This document shows, in pieces, positions 7,941 through 16,641 of a stretch of DNA of 64,000 nucleotides. This DNA comes from Sphingobium sp. 15-1. GTDB lineage: Bacteria; Pseudomonadota; Alphaproteobacteria; Sphingomonadales; Sphingomonadaceae. The notes under the pieces are model-generated. The model worked only from the letters and a program-made list of their open reading frames with translations. It ran no database searches and was not told the origin of the DNA. Where the stretch lies: contig NZ_JABXJG010000002.1 in assembly GCF_013375535.1 (NCBI RefSeq), positions 620,001 through 684,000 of the forward strand, written 5' to 3'. Made by a program: the position numbers and the translations under genes. Numbering within the stretch: the first letter of the stretch is position 1; every line of letters starts with the position of its first letter.

Positions 7941-9083
7941 ATGACCGCCGCCATCACCGCCTTCCGCGCCAATGTTCCACAGGAGGCTCTGGACGATCTG
8001 CGCCAAAGATTACGCCGCACCCGCTGGCCCGAGACGCAGACGGTCAGCGACTGGAGCCAGGGGGTGCCACTCGCGGCGCTGCGCGATCTGTGCGCCTATT
8101 GGGCGGAGGGCTATGACTGGCGGCGGTGCGAAAGGACGCTCAATGCCCTGCCCCAGTTCACCACCCCGATAGACGGTCTTTCGATCCATTTCATCCATGT
8201 GCGCAGCCCCCGGCCGGATGCGCTGCCGCTGATCCTGACCCATGGCTGGCCGGGATCGGTGCTGGAGTTTCTGAAGGTGATCGGACCACTGACCGATCCC
8301 GCCGCCCATGGCGCGCCGGATGCCCCGGCCTTCCATGTCGTCATACCCTCCCTGCCCGGCTACGGCTTTTCGGATAAACCAATGGCCACCGGCTGGGGCG
8401 TCGAGACAATCGCGGATGGCTGGATTCAGCTCATGCGCCGGCTGGGCTATGACCGCTTCGTCGCGCAGGGCGGCGACTGGGGCGCGGCGGTCACGACCGC
8501 CATCGCCATGGCGGCGCCGCCGGGATGCATCGGCGTCCATCTCAACATGCCGCTCGTCTTTCCGGTGGAAAGCGACTTTGCCGATCTGACCCCCGCCGAG
8601 GCCAAAACGGTCGAGCGGATGCAATATTATCAGGATCATGATTCCGGCTACGCCAAATTGCAGGGCACCCGCCCGCAGACGATCGGCTATGGCCTTGCCG
8701 ATTCACCCGTCGCGCAGGCCGCCTGGATCTACGAGAAGTTCCAGGCGTGGACCGACAATCAGGGTGTGCCGGAGGATGCCCTGACGCAGGACGAAATGCT
8801 GGACGTGATCAGCCTCTACTGGTTCACCAACAGCGGCGCCTCATCGGCGCGGCTTTATTGGGAAAGCGCCAGTGCGTTTCAGGCCCGAAAACTGGACCTT
8901 CCGGTGGGCGTGAGCATCTTTGCGCAGGAAATCTTCCGTCCATCGCGTCGCTGGGCGGAACGCAGCTACCCGCGTCTGATTCACTGGAACGAACTGGATG
9001 CCGGCGGCCATTTCGCGGCCTTCGAGCAGCCGGCGCTTTTCGTCGAAGAATTGCGGACCTGTTTCGGCGCGATGCAAGGCTGA
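7941..9083 (+). CDS. Epoxide hydrolase, alpha/beta-hydrolase with EHN domain
   Basis: This protein has 380 residues from ATG 7941, 16 bases after the kinase stop, with GAGGGGGG upstream. It begins with an epoxide-hydrolase N-terminal domain (about residues 1-105; LRRTRWPE is typical). The alpha/beta-hydrolase core follows: the oxyanion HGWPGS at about residue 102 and the nucleophile aspartate in QGGDWGA near 180. The late histidine lies in ELDAGGHFAAFEQP near 355. The two lid tyrosines cannot be assigned with certainty. It would open an epoxide to a diol with water. Bracketing kinases suggest a hydroxylated product might be phosphorylated. Confidence 0.88.
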   Translation: MTAAITAFRANVPQEALDDLRQRLRRTRWPETQTVSDWSQGVPLAALRDLCAYWAEGYDWRRCERTLNALPQFTTPIDGLSIHFIHVRSPRPDALPLILTHGWPGSVLEFLKVIGPLTDPAAHGAPDAPAFHVVIPSLPGYGFSDKPMATGWGVETIADGWIQLMRRLGYDRFVAQGGDWGAAVTTAIAMAAPPGCIGVHLNMPLVFPVESDFADLTPAEAKTVERMQYYQDHDSGYAKLQGTRPQTIGYGLADSPVAQAAWIYEKFQAWTDNQGVPEDALTQDEMLDVISLYWFTNSGASSARLYWESASAFQARKLDLPVGVSIFAQEIFRPSRRWAERSYPRLIHWNELDAGGHFAAFEQPALFVEELRTCFGAMQG

Positions 9084-9233
9084 CGCCCCCACGCAACGGC
9101 GGCTCCAATCGACCTACCGCCCGGCAGGCTCGATTTCCGTTCGGGCGACCAAAATCGCCTCTGCACCAGGATCATGCCGGATGACTGCATCGATGCAGAG
9201 CTGCGGCACGGTCCCCAAGAGAGAGGACATTGC

Positions 9234-10382
9234 ATGAGCGAGCCTGCCGTAGCCCCCGTTGCCGTCATCGACCGGCATCTTGTCCCCCGTCCCTATCCCG
9301 CCCGCGCCGCCGCCCTGCCCCGCGGCCGGTTCACGCCGGACGCCGCGTGGCTGGGATCGTTGCTGGCCAACAAATATCCGGGAGTCGTCGCGCAATCGAT
9401 GGAGGTCGTGCAACTGTTCGACAGCCACACCACGAAATTGCGCGTTGCCGTGGACTGGAACGAGGCCGGGCAGGCCGCCGGATTGCCGCGCAATCTGTGC
9501 ATCAAGTCGAACTGGTCGGGCATGTTCGATGATGTCGACATCCATGCGCTTGAAGCGCGCTTCTATCATTTCCTGACGGACAAACTCACCGCCAACACGG
9601 CCAGCTGCTATTATGCCGACTGGGATGACGACGGGTCGGCGCAGGGCGTCATCGTGCTGGAGGATCTCACCGATCGGGGCGGGAAGTTCGGCCATTCGAC
9701 CCAGCATGCCGGTGTCGAAGGGGTCGCGACCGCGCTGGCGGATCTAGCAAAACTGCATGCGGGTCTGTGGGACAGCCCATTGATCACCCCTCAAGCGGCG
9801 CCCTGGCTGCCGACATCCATGGCGGTTCCGGTCGATTATAATCAGGTTCGCATCATGTGGCACTGGATCGGCGAGAATCTGAAAGACCCCAATTTCCGCG
9901 CCATCGCGCCCAGACATTATCTGGACGACGCACGCCGGGTCGAGCGCGCCTATGACCGGCTGGTGGAATTCGAACGCGCCTTCGATGCCCCCTATTGCAT
10001 CATCCTGGGCGACTGCCATCAGGGCAACACCTATATCCTGCCCAATGGCGAGCGCATGTGGGTCGACTGGCAATTGGGCCGGCGCGGGCGGCCATGGCGC
10101 GACCTCACCTATTTCACCGTCGGATCGCTGACGATCGAGGAGCGCCGCCAAAATCATCGCGACCTGATCGCCCATTATCGCGACTGCCTGATCAGGGAAG
10201 GCGCGACCAACGTCATCGATCTCGACACCATCTGGAATGAACAGGTACCGCGCTGGGTGATGTACGGTATTCAGGCCTGGGTGGCGAACATGGACCATTG
10301 GGGCCAGAACGGCCTGCCGATGAACGAGCGGTTCTTCGCCGCGGGCGAGGATCTGGGCAGCTGGAAACTGCTGGGCGAATGA
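9234..10382 (+). CDS. Phosphotransferase, tandem paralogue of the 6830 kinase
   Basis: This 382-residue protein starts at 9234 after GAGAGGAC. It has the same fold and layout as the kinase at 6830, including FDSHTTK, NLCIKSNW, TIEERR and a closing GEDLGSW. The catalytic loop reads ILGDCHQGNTY, so the usual histidine of HGD is leucine while the catalytic aspartate and metal-binding asparagine remain. The metal motif is VDWQLGRRG. It likely phosphorylates a related hydroxylated substrate. A 150-base gap separates it from the epoxide hydrolase, so it may have its own promoter. It converges on the Rieske gene. Confidence 0.8.
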   Translation: MSEPAVAPVAVIDRHLVPRPYPARAAALPRGRFTPDAAWLGSLLANKYPGVVAQSMEVVQLFDSHTTKLRVAVDWNEAGQAAGLPRNLCIKSNWSGMFDDVDIHALEARFYHFLTDKLTANTASCYYADWDDDGSAQGVIVLEDLTDRGGKFGHSTQHAGVEGVATALADLAKLHAGLWDSPLITPQAAPWLPTSMAVPVDYNQVRIMWHWIGENLKDPNFRAIAPRHYLDDARRVERAYDRLVEFERAFDAPYCIILGDCHQGNTYILPNGERMWVDWQLGRRGRPWRDLTYFTVGSLTIEERRQNHRDLIAHYRDCLIREGATNVIDLDTIWNEQVPRWVMYGIQAWVANMDHWGQNGLPMNERFFAAGEDLGSWKLLGE

Positions 10383-10463
10383 CGGTCATGGCCCCCTGCC
10401 GCGCACGGGCCGCGGCTGGGGGCCATCGATTCTAACGCCGCCGCCCCGCCTCGACCGGCGCGA

Positions 10464-11678
10464 TCATGCGCTGCGCGGCGCCATGAAGGACGCGATGCGC
10501 GGCTGGACACGCAAGTCGGCGGGCACCCGGTCCGGCCCGATGCGCCGATCGATTTCTTCCTCGAACCAGTAAAGCGCGCGCTCCTGATAGCCCGCCCAGA
10601 TTGACGGGATCGTCCCGTTCCTCAGCGATTGCTGGATATTTTCGAACAGGCACAGATCTTCGGACAGGATATGTTCGGTCGCCTCGCGCATGCCCTGCCA
10701 ATAAAGCCTGTCATCCTCACTCTCGGTTGCCCACCCCATCTGACGCACTTCCATGATCGACCGATCGGAACCCACCGGCCAGAAGCATTGCAGGTTGAAC
10801 CCCACCGGATCGAGCGAGAAAAACGTGTTGGGGAAGGTCGGCAGCGCAACCGTATTTTCCAGAAAAACCGGCGCGATGTCGTCCGGTTTGATCGGCGGGG
10901 TCTTGAACAGCGACTCCCCGCCCTTTTTGCGCGTGCCGAACCGCATATGACCGCCTTCATAGAGGGCAATCACGAAACTGCGGGAATCCAGATGCGGTGC
11001 CAGTGTTTTAGGATGAACCGTATTGACGTGATAGATCTCAAGGAAATTATGATAGGCGATTTTCCAGTTGCACGCCATTTCGATGAAGAAATGATCCTTC
11101 ACCACCATTCGATCCAGCGGATATCCTTCGGTCAGCGCGACGAATTCACCCAGAAACTCCTGTAACGGTTCCGCGTCATCATCGAAATTGATGAAGATGA
11201 AACCGCGATAGGTGTCGCATCGCACTTCGATCAGGCCGTTCTCCGCCTTGTTGAGACAGGCGAAATCATGCTGGCTTGGCACCGATTTGAGTGTTCCTTC
11301 CAGATCGTAACCCCAGGCATGATAGGGGCAGATAAAGCGCATGGCCCGCCCCTGCGGTTCGAGCAGAAGCGGCGACCCCCGGTGACGGCAGGCATTATGG
11401 AACGCCCGTATCCGGCCATCCTTGCCGTGCGAGAGAATGACCGAGCGGTCCAGATGCTGGAACAGACGATAGGAACCCGGCTCCGGCAGGTCGGACGCAA
11501 TGCCGGCCAGCAGCCAGGTCCGATTCCAAAGCCCGTCTTTTTCCAGCGCCTCGAAACGCGGGTCGGTGTACCGGCCGGCGGGAATCGGGGGAAGGGCCGG
11601 AAAATCGCTGGGATGCTCGGATCGCTTCAACTGCTCGTCCATCGTCCGGTTGAGCAGTTCCAACGCAGCTTCACGCAT
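10464..11678 (-). CDS. Rieske-type ring-hydroxylating oxygenase, alpha subunit
   Basis: This 404-residue protein starts at 11678 behind AGGAGAG; an upstream start is possible but unneeded. The N-terminal Rieske [2Fe-2S] domain has CRHRGS and CPYHAWGYD (Cys-X-His ... Cys-X2-His, near residues 95-118). The catalytic domain has the mononuclear iron motif NFLEIYHVNTVHP near 200. Such subunits add oxygen to aromatic or alicyclic rings, demethylate, or oxidise side chains. No beta subunit, ferredoxin or reductase gene is near, so electrons must come from elsewhere. It is divergent from the kinase at 11810. Confidence 0.9.
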   Translation of the reverse strand: MREAALELLNRTMDEQLKRSEHPSDFPALPPIPAGRYTDPRFEALEKDGLWNRTWLLAGIASDLPEPGSYRLFQHLDRSVILSHGKDGRIRAFHNACRHRGSPLLLEPQGRAMRFICPYHAWGYDLEGTLKSVPSQHDFACLNKAENGLIEVRCDTYRGFIFINFDDDAEPLQEFLGEFVALTEGYPLDRMVVKDHFFIEMACNWKIAYHNFLEIYHVNTVHPKTLAPHLDSRSFVIALYEGGHMRFGTRKKGGESLFKTPPIKPDDIAPVFLENTVALPTFPNTFFSLDPVGFNLQCFWPVGSDRSIMEVRQMGWATESEDDRLYWQGMREATEHILSEDLCLFENIQQSLRNGTIPSIWAGYQERALYWFEEEIDRRIGPDRVPADLRVQPRIASFMAPRSA

Positions 11679-11809
11679 AGCTCTCTCCTGTACCAAAAGC
11701 CCGCAGGCTCCGTTTCGGTCAGACTGGCCACGTCGTCGATCAAGGAACCTGCAATTGGATAGGGTCGCTGTTGTCACGCCCTCGGCAAGCTGAACCGCCC
11801 TCTGTTCCG

Positions 11810-12916
11810 ATGAGTATCCTTATGGCCTTGAAACATCCCACATCCACGGACGGGATCACCGTCGATTATATCAACCAGCTGCTGGCCACGACCGTAGCGG
11901 GCGCAACCGCCGTCGGCCTGCGCATCATCGATGCCAAGACCTATGGCGAGCAGATGGTGTCGACCGCCGGGCGCGTGTCGATCGAGGTCGATTATACCGA
12001 TGACACACCCCCTGACCTGCCCAACCGCCTGGTGCTCAAGCTGACCCGGGCGGTCGATGAGATCATGGCGCCCTTCTACGCCAATGAAGTGGCCTTCTAC
12101 CGGGGAATCCGGCCGGAACTCGCGATGGAAGCGCCGCGCTGTTTCGGTGGCGACTTCAATCCGTCCACCACGCATTTCGGCCTGTTGCTCGAAGAGCTGA
12201 GCGTGCGGGGCGCGACCTTCCCGAATACGACCGTGCGGACCGGGCCGGATGATGTGCGCTCCCTGCTGGATCAACTGGCCCGGCTGCACGCCCGCTTCTG
12301 GGAGTCGCCCCGCTTCAGCGCGGATCTGGCCTGGGTCGAAACGCATGTCGAAGGCGCGGTCGCAACGATGATGAATGAACTGGCGCCCGCCTATATCGCG
12401 CATGAGGTCGAGACCGAAAATTTCAAACGGGAGATGGTGCAGCGGCTGCGCACGACGCCGGACCGGCTGCTTGCCGGCGTGCAGGCGGTCCAGCGGCATC
12501 AATCGACCCTGCCCCAGACGCTGCTGCATGGCGACACTCATCTCGGCAACAGCTACCGCCTGCCCGACGGAACAGCGGGCCTGCTCGACTGGCAGCTCAT
12601 GGTGCGCGGTTACGCGATGCACGACGTCAACTATATCGTGACCACCGGCCTTTCCATCGCGGACCGGCGGGCGCATGAGCGCGATCTTCTGGGCTATTAT
12701 CTGGACCGCCTGGGACAGGAAGGCGTGGCGCGCCCTCCCGCCTTCGACAGTGCCTGGGAAGAATATCGGCGGACCCTGATATGGGGCGTCTATATCGGCT
12801 GGCTGACGACGCCCGTCGTCAATTATGGCTGGGAGATCAACGTCATGAATCATCTGCGGCTGACCACCGCCTATGAAGATCTCGAAACCGCGAAGCTTGT
12901 CGACGCGCTGCTATGA
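11810..12916 (+). CDS. Phosphotransferase family protein (third kinase)
   Basis: This protein has 368 residues if started at ATG 11810 (MSILMALKHP); an upstream start at 11771 and an internal ATG at 11822 are possible, and no ribosome site is decisive. It has an aminoglycoside phosphotransferase fold with an intact catalytic loop LLHGDTHLGNSY near residue 240 and the metal motif LLDWQLMVRG. It is more distant from the 6830/9234 pair but shares the overall layout (SIADRRAHERDLL matches TIEERR...). It probably phosphorylates a hydroxyl group of a pathway intermediate. It converges on the SDR at 12932. Confidence 0.78.
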   Translation: MSILMALKHPTSTDGITVDYINQLLATTVAGATAVGLRIIDAKTYGEQMVSTAGRVSIEVDYTDDTPPDLPNRLVLKLTRAVDEIMAPFYANEVAFYRGIRPELAMEAPRCFGGDFNPSTTHFGLLLEELSVRGATFPNTTVRTGPDDVRSLLDQLARLHARFWESPRFSADLAWVETHVEGAVATMMNELAPAYIAHEVETENFKREMVQRLRTTPDRLLAGVQAVQRHQSTLPQTLLHGDTHLGNSYRLPDGTAGLLDWQLMVRGYAMHDVNYIVTTGLSIADRRAHERDLLGYYLDRLGQEGVARPPAFDSAWEEYRRTLIWGVYIGWLTTPVVNYGWEINVMNHLRLTTAYEDLETAKLVDALL

Positions 12917-12931
12917 CGGCGCGCTGGTCGG

Positions 12932-13759
12932 CTACAACTGATTGCTCCCCGATGCCTCGAACAGGCGTTGGAAATCGACCATTGTGGGCTGATGCGCGGT
13001 AAAGCCGCCGTCCACCGGGATCATCGCGCCGTTGATGAAGCGGGACTCGTCCGAGGCCAGAAAGGCAACGACATGGGCGATATCGCGAGGGCTGCCGAGG
13101 TCGGGATTGAGATGATGGTCGCGCAGTACGTCCTTGACCGCCTGCGGTGTGGTTTCGACGGCCGTATCACTGAGGACGAAGCCGATGGCGATCACATTGG
13201 ACCGGATTCCCTGCTTGCCATATTGGGTCGCGAGAAAGCGGCTGAGATTAATAAGCGCCGCCTTGGACGCGCCATAGGCCGTCAGCGTCATTTCACCCAG
13301 CAGGCCGAAACCGGATGCGGAATGGATGAGCGAACCACCGCCCCCCGCGATCATGGCCGGCAGCGCATGTTTGCACAGCAGCATAGGCCCCCGCGCATTG
13401 ACGGCAAAGGCCTTGTCCCAGGCGCCGGTGTCGAGATGGACGACATCGCGGTCGAGGGCGCGCTGCTCGATCGTCTGATAGGCGGCGTTATTGTGGATGA
13501 TGTCGATCCGCCCGTGCCGGCCAGCGATCCGCGCGACCGCAGCGCAGACGCTGTCCTCATCGGTCAGGTCGAACGTCTCCGCCTCGGCACGAAGACCCTT
13601 GCCGCGCAGCGAATCCGCCGCCGCCTCCACCCGATCTGCCAATATGTCCGCCAGAATCACGGTCGCGCCGCGCTCCGACAGCACTGTCGCCACCTCCCGT
13701 CCGATGCCCTGCGCCGCGCCCGTCACGATCGCCACGCGCCCCTCCAATGATCCCACCAT
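12932..13759 (-). CDS. SDR family oxidoreductase
   Basis: This 275-residue protein starts at ATG 13759 with AGGAGG 7 bases upstream. It is a classical short-chain dehydrogenase: VTGAAQGIG (cofactor glycine motif, about residue 11), HNNAA near 92, HSASGFGLLG for the catalytic serine and AYGASKAALI for tyrosine and lysine. ADILADR after the second strand carries an acidic residue that usually favours NAD+. It is the third gene of a leftward set: SDR 14216, VOC 13819, then this one. The two SDRs are close relatives (both have HNNAA and a VDGGF/VDGGI C-terminal motif). It likely oxidises a secondary alcohol. Confidence 0.87.
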   Translation of the reverse strand: MVGSLEGRVAIVTGAAQGIGREVATVLSERGATVILADILADRVEAAADSLRGKGLRAEAETFDLTDEDSVCAAVARIAGRHGRIDIIHNNAAYQTIEQRALDRDVVHLDTGAWDKAFAVNARGPMLLCKHALPAMIAGGGGSLIHSASGFGLLGEMTLTAYGASKAALINLSRFLATQYGKQGIRSNVIAIGFVLSDTAVETTPQAVKDVLRDHHLNPDLGSPRDIAHVVAFLASDESRFINGAMIPVDGGFTAHQPTMVDFQRLFEASGSNQL

Positions 13760-13818
13760 TCCATATCCTCCTGTTTCCCTGATGAGCGCCGGGCGCCCGA
13801 CTATCGATAGCTGTGCGC

Positions 13819-14199
13819 CTATGGCGGGTCGAAGCAGTAGGCGCAGATCTTGTTGTCATCGGGGTCCAGCAGATAGGCGCCATAGGCATGGGGCACCGCT
13901 CCGCGCGGACCGGGCGGCCCGGCATCCTTGCCGCCCGCGGCCAGACCCGCGCGATGAAAATGATCGACCGCGCGGCGATCCGGCGCCTTCAATCCCAAAG
14001 TCGCACCGTTGGCGCATGTCGCCCGACCGTGGAGCGGGCGCAGGATAAGCAATTCGGGCACCCGTCTCCCATAGCCGATGCCCTGATCCAGAAACGGGCC
14101 AAGATTGACGATCCCCAACGGCGCAAGCACCGCATCGTAGAAACGGGCGGACCGTCCCAGATCGTTGCTGCCAAGGCAGACATGCGTGAATATGCCCAT
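13819..14199 (-). CDS. VOC/glyoxalase superfamily protein
   Basis: This 126-residue protein has one vicinal-oxygen-chelate unit pair: the opening MGIFTHVCLGSNDLGRS and the closing DPDDNKICAYC are typical of glyoxalase/bleomycin-resistance family members. Metal ligands may include the N-terminal histidine and a late residue, but this is not certain. Members isomerise, cleave or bind small molecules. It lies between two SDR genes on the same strand, with gaps of 16 and 59 bases. Its reaction cannot be assigned. Confidence 0.8.
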   Translation of the reverse strand: MGIFTHVCLGSNDLGRSARFYDAVLAPLGIVNLGPFLDQGIGYGRRVPELLILRPLHGRATCANGATLGLKAPDRRAVDHFHRAGLAAGGKDAGPPGPRGAVPHAYGAYLLDPDDNKICAYCFDPP

Positions 14200-14215
14200 C
14201 CCGCCCTCTTTCCGG

Positions 14216-15034
14216 TCAGTGCGCCCGGTTCATGCTTTCCAGCATATCTGCGACATAGGGCGTGTGGTTAACGATACCGCCGTCTACCCCGATCACCTGC
14301 CCGGTGATGAAGGCCGCGCCATCCGATGCCAGGAACAGCACCGCGCCGGCAATATCCTCCGGCACGCTCTCGCGCGGCAGAAGGACATGCCGCTGGACCA
14401 TGGCGATCTGATCGGCGGTCATCATCTCCCGGGCAAGGGGGGAGAGCACGAGGCCCGGCGCGACCGCATTGACCCGGATATTGAACCGGCCGAACTGCAC
14501 GGCGGCATTGCGGGTCAGGGCGTTCACAGCCGCCTTGGACGCGGAATAGGAAGGATTGTTGATGTCGCCGGTCAATGCCACACCCGTCGAAGTGTTGATG
14601 ATGGAACCGCCGCCGCCTGAAATCATGTGCGGAGCGACCGCCTTGATCATCAGCATCGTGCCCCTGGCATTGATGTGGAAGGCGCGATCCCAGGTCGCGG
14701 CATCGAGATCGAGAAGCGAGCCATCTGCCGCCATCTGCTCCAGCCGCGTATCGGCGGCATTGTTGTGAAGGATGTCGATGCGCTGGTGCTGCCGCATCAC
14801 ATCTTCGACCAGCGCCGTGATACTGTCCTCTTGCGCAAGATCGAGGAACATCCCCGTCGCCTGTCCGCCCGAAGCCTGGATAGATCGGGCGACGACCTCT
14901 GCCCGCTCGACCGCGATATCCGCCAGGATAACTGCCGCGCCGGCCTTTGCCAGGGCTCGTGCGCAGGCTTCCCCGATATTGGCGCCCGATCCGGTGACGA
15001 TAGCGACGCGTCCCGATAAATCCGTCATGGGCAT
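14216..15034 (-). CDS. SDR family oxidoreductase
   Basis: This is a 272-residue classical short-chain dehydrogenase. The cofactor motif is VTGSGANIG at about residue 12, with an acidic ADIAVER after the second strand that suggests NAD+. NNAAD lies near 93, STGVAL marks the catalytic serine region near 145, and SYSASKAAVNALT gives tyrosine and lysine. Starts at 15034 and 15028 are both ATG; the first has AGGAGA close by. It heads the leftward SDR-VOC-SDR group and is divergent from the GST gene. Confidence 0.86.
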   Translation of the reverse strand: MPMTDLSGRVAIVTGSGANIGEACARALAKAGAAVILADIAVERAEVVARSIQASGGQATGMFLDLAQEDSITALVEDVMRQHQRIDILHNNAADTRLEQMAADGSLLDLDAATWDRAFHINARGTMLMIKAVAPHMISGGGGSIINTSTGVALTGDINNPSYSASKAAVNALTRNAAVQFGRFNIRVNAVAPGLVLSPLAREMMTADQIAMVQRHVLLPRESVPEDIAGAVLFLASDGAAFITGQVIGVDGGIVNHTPYVADMLESMNRAH

Positions 15035-15114
15035 CTTCTCTCCTGTCTCTCATGGATGCGGGACCGCTGGGCTTCCGCCGCAGCGGGACGCTGCCACGGC
15101 GGACGCTCCGCGAT

Positions 15115-15132
15115 ACCTAGATAAAGATAGGT
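15115..15132. promoter_or_regulatory. Weak inverted repeat between divergent SDR and GST genes
   Basis: ACCTA and TAGGT form a 5-base inverted repeat with an 8-base spacer in the divergent gap upstream of the GST gene. It might be an operator, but it is short and could be chance. Confidence 0.2.
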
Positions 15133-15187
15133 TTGGCGGAATTGATAAGCGGCGCATCTATGGCGCCCCTCAAGCGGAGAGCCCTTC

Positions 15188-15820
15188 ATGAGCATCACCA
15201 TCTTTCAACTTAACAGGTCCCGCTCCGAACGCGCGGTTTGGCTGATGGAGGAAGTGGAGTTGCCCTATGACATCCGCTTCTATGCGCGGCTGGAAACGCT
15301 CGCGGCGGAGCCCGCCTATAAGGCATTGCATCCGCTGGGTTCTTCACCCGTGATCGAGGCCGATGGGCGTCGGATCGCCGAGAGCGGGGCGGTCATGGAA
15401 TATCTCGCCACGACGCAAGGGAAGGGCACGCTCCGCGCCAATCCCGGCGATCCGGACTATGCTGATTATCTTTTCTGGTTCCATTTCGCCGAATCATCCC
15501 TGATGCCGGCGCTGGTGACCGAGATCATGGCCGAACGCGCAGGCATCGCGCAGGATCACCCCTCCCGTGTCGCGGGACGGACCCATGCGGCGCGCCTGCT
15601 GACACTTGTCGACGACCGGCTTTCGCATAAACCATATATGGCGGGCGACCGGTTCACGGCAGCCGACATCATGATGACTTTTCCTTTCACTACCACGCGG
15701 CTGTTCATGTCCGTCGACGTGGAGGGACATCCGAACATCGCCGCCTATGTCGAGCGGATGGCGGCGCGCCCGGCCTATCGCCGGATGCGCACCATCGTCG
15801 ATCGCCCCCCGACCGCCTGA
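15188..15820 (+). CDS. Glutathione S-transferase
   Basis: This is a 210-residue protein with the two-domain GST layout. The thioredoxin-like N domain (about residues 1-80) has QLNRSRSERAVW near the active-site position and LGSSPVIEADG with a cis-proline and the ES motif (IAESGAVMEYL) that binds glutathione. The helical C domain is at about 90-205, with DRFTAADIMMTFPF carrying the N-capping box. The catalytic residue may be the serine/asparagine of NRSRS rather than tyrosine. GSTs in sphingomonad catabolism open thioethers or isomerise ring products, but detoxification is equally possible. Confidence 0.88.
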   Translation: MSITIFQLNRSRSERAVWLMEEVELPYDIRFYARLETLAAEPAYKALHPLGSSPVIEADGRRIAESGAVMEYLATTQGKGTLRANPGDPDYADYLFWFHFAESSLMPALVTEIMAERAGIAQDHPSRVAGRTHAARLLTLVDDRLSHKPYMAGDRFTAADIMMTFPFTTTRLFMSVDVEGHPNIAAYVERMAARPAYRRMRTIVDRPPTA

Positions 15821-15824
15821 CGGA

Positions 15825-16607
15825 TCAGCTCATCGCCAGCTTTTCCGTGCCGCCGGTGCGTACCCGGTCGCCCATTTGCGCCCGGGCGCGTTCTTCTTCC
15901 GCCAGGCCGACGGCGGTCGGATGCTGGACATCGTCCTTGGTGAGACGGGGTGTCGCACGGTCCCACCGCGTGATGCGTATCCCCTCGGGCCGGAGCAGGC
16001 CGCTGTTCGCCAGCAGGGCGTCCGCGCCTCTCCATGCTTGATGGGCAGCGTCCGGATCGTTGATCCTGTAGATCGCGACATAGCGATAGTCGGGCGTCAT
16101 CGGGATCATCTGGCCAAAGGTGCGAAAGGTCAGGAAAGCGGCCGATTTGACGCCGGGTCGGGCGGCCGCCTCGCGAAAATAGCTTTCCGCATAGAAACGT
16201 CTGAAACGGTCATCGCTGCCCGCAAGCGGGTTGAATTCCTCCAGGATGACGCCGCCGCAATGCGCGACCTCCGGATCATTGTCCTGAAAGAGCAACGGAT
16301 AATAATGAAAGTCATAGAGCAGGCTGTCATCAATGGCGTCCGACACCTGCATCCGCGATGTCAGCGCATTGTCCAGATGCTCACGACTGAAGCGAACCGG
16401 GTCGAATACGTCGTAGAAGGCGAGATACTGCCAGTCAAAGCCTTCGGGCGGACAGGGCTGCTCCACGGCGAGCCGGAAGCGCTGCGCCGTCACCGACCCC
16501 CGGAAACGCAGCGCGTCGCGAATATGGATGTTGCTGTACCAATCCTCCATATCGGCCTCCCGGCCCGGAACGGCTTTGGTCAGCACGACCAGCACGGCAT
16601 CGATCAT
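15825..16607 (-). CDS. Hypothetical protein, possible dimeric alpha-beta barrel (EthD-like)
   Basis: This 260-residue protein of unknown function begins MIDAVLVVLTKAVPGREADMEDWYSN. Both halves show the pattern of ferredoxin-like dimeric alpha-beta barrels (VVLTK...EDWYSNIHI in the first half, RYVAIYRIND in the second), similar in style to EthD-type proteins in catabolic clusters. No catalytic residue can be named. It is probably in the same leftward operon as the SDR at 16642, whose stop lies 34 bases upstream of this start. It converges on the GST gene, with 4 bases between the stop codons. It may bind or isomerise a pathway intermediate. Confidence 0.6.
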   Translation of the reverse strand: MIDAVLVVLTKAVPGREADMEDWYSNIHIRDALRFRGSVTAQRFRLAVEQPCPPEGFDWQYLAFYDVFDPVRFSREHLDNALTSRMQVSDAIDDSLLYDFHYYPLLFQDNDPEVAHCGGVILEEFNPLAGSDDRFRRFYAESYFREAAARPGVKSAAFLTFRTFGQMIPMTPDYRYVAIYRINDPDAAHQAWRGADALLANSGLLRPEGIRITRWDRATPRLTKDDVQHPTAVGLAEEERARAQMGDRVRTGGTEKLAMS

Positions 16608-16641
16608 CGCTTTTGCCTTTCCTCTCCTGATTTCTGTCCTC

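Noticed and set aside
5189..8020. 943-codon open frame on the minus strand
   Set aside because: It lies antisense to the FAD oxidoreductase and kinase genes and shows arginine/alanine/glycine-heavy, low-complexity content without motifs. It is a shadow of GC-rich codon bias.
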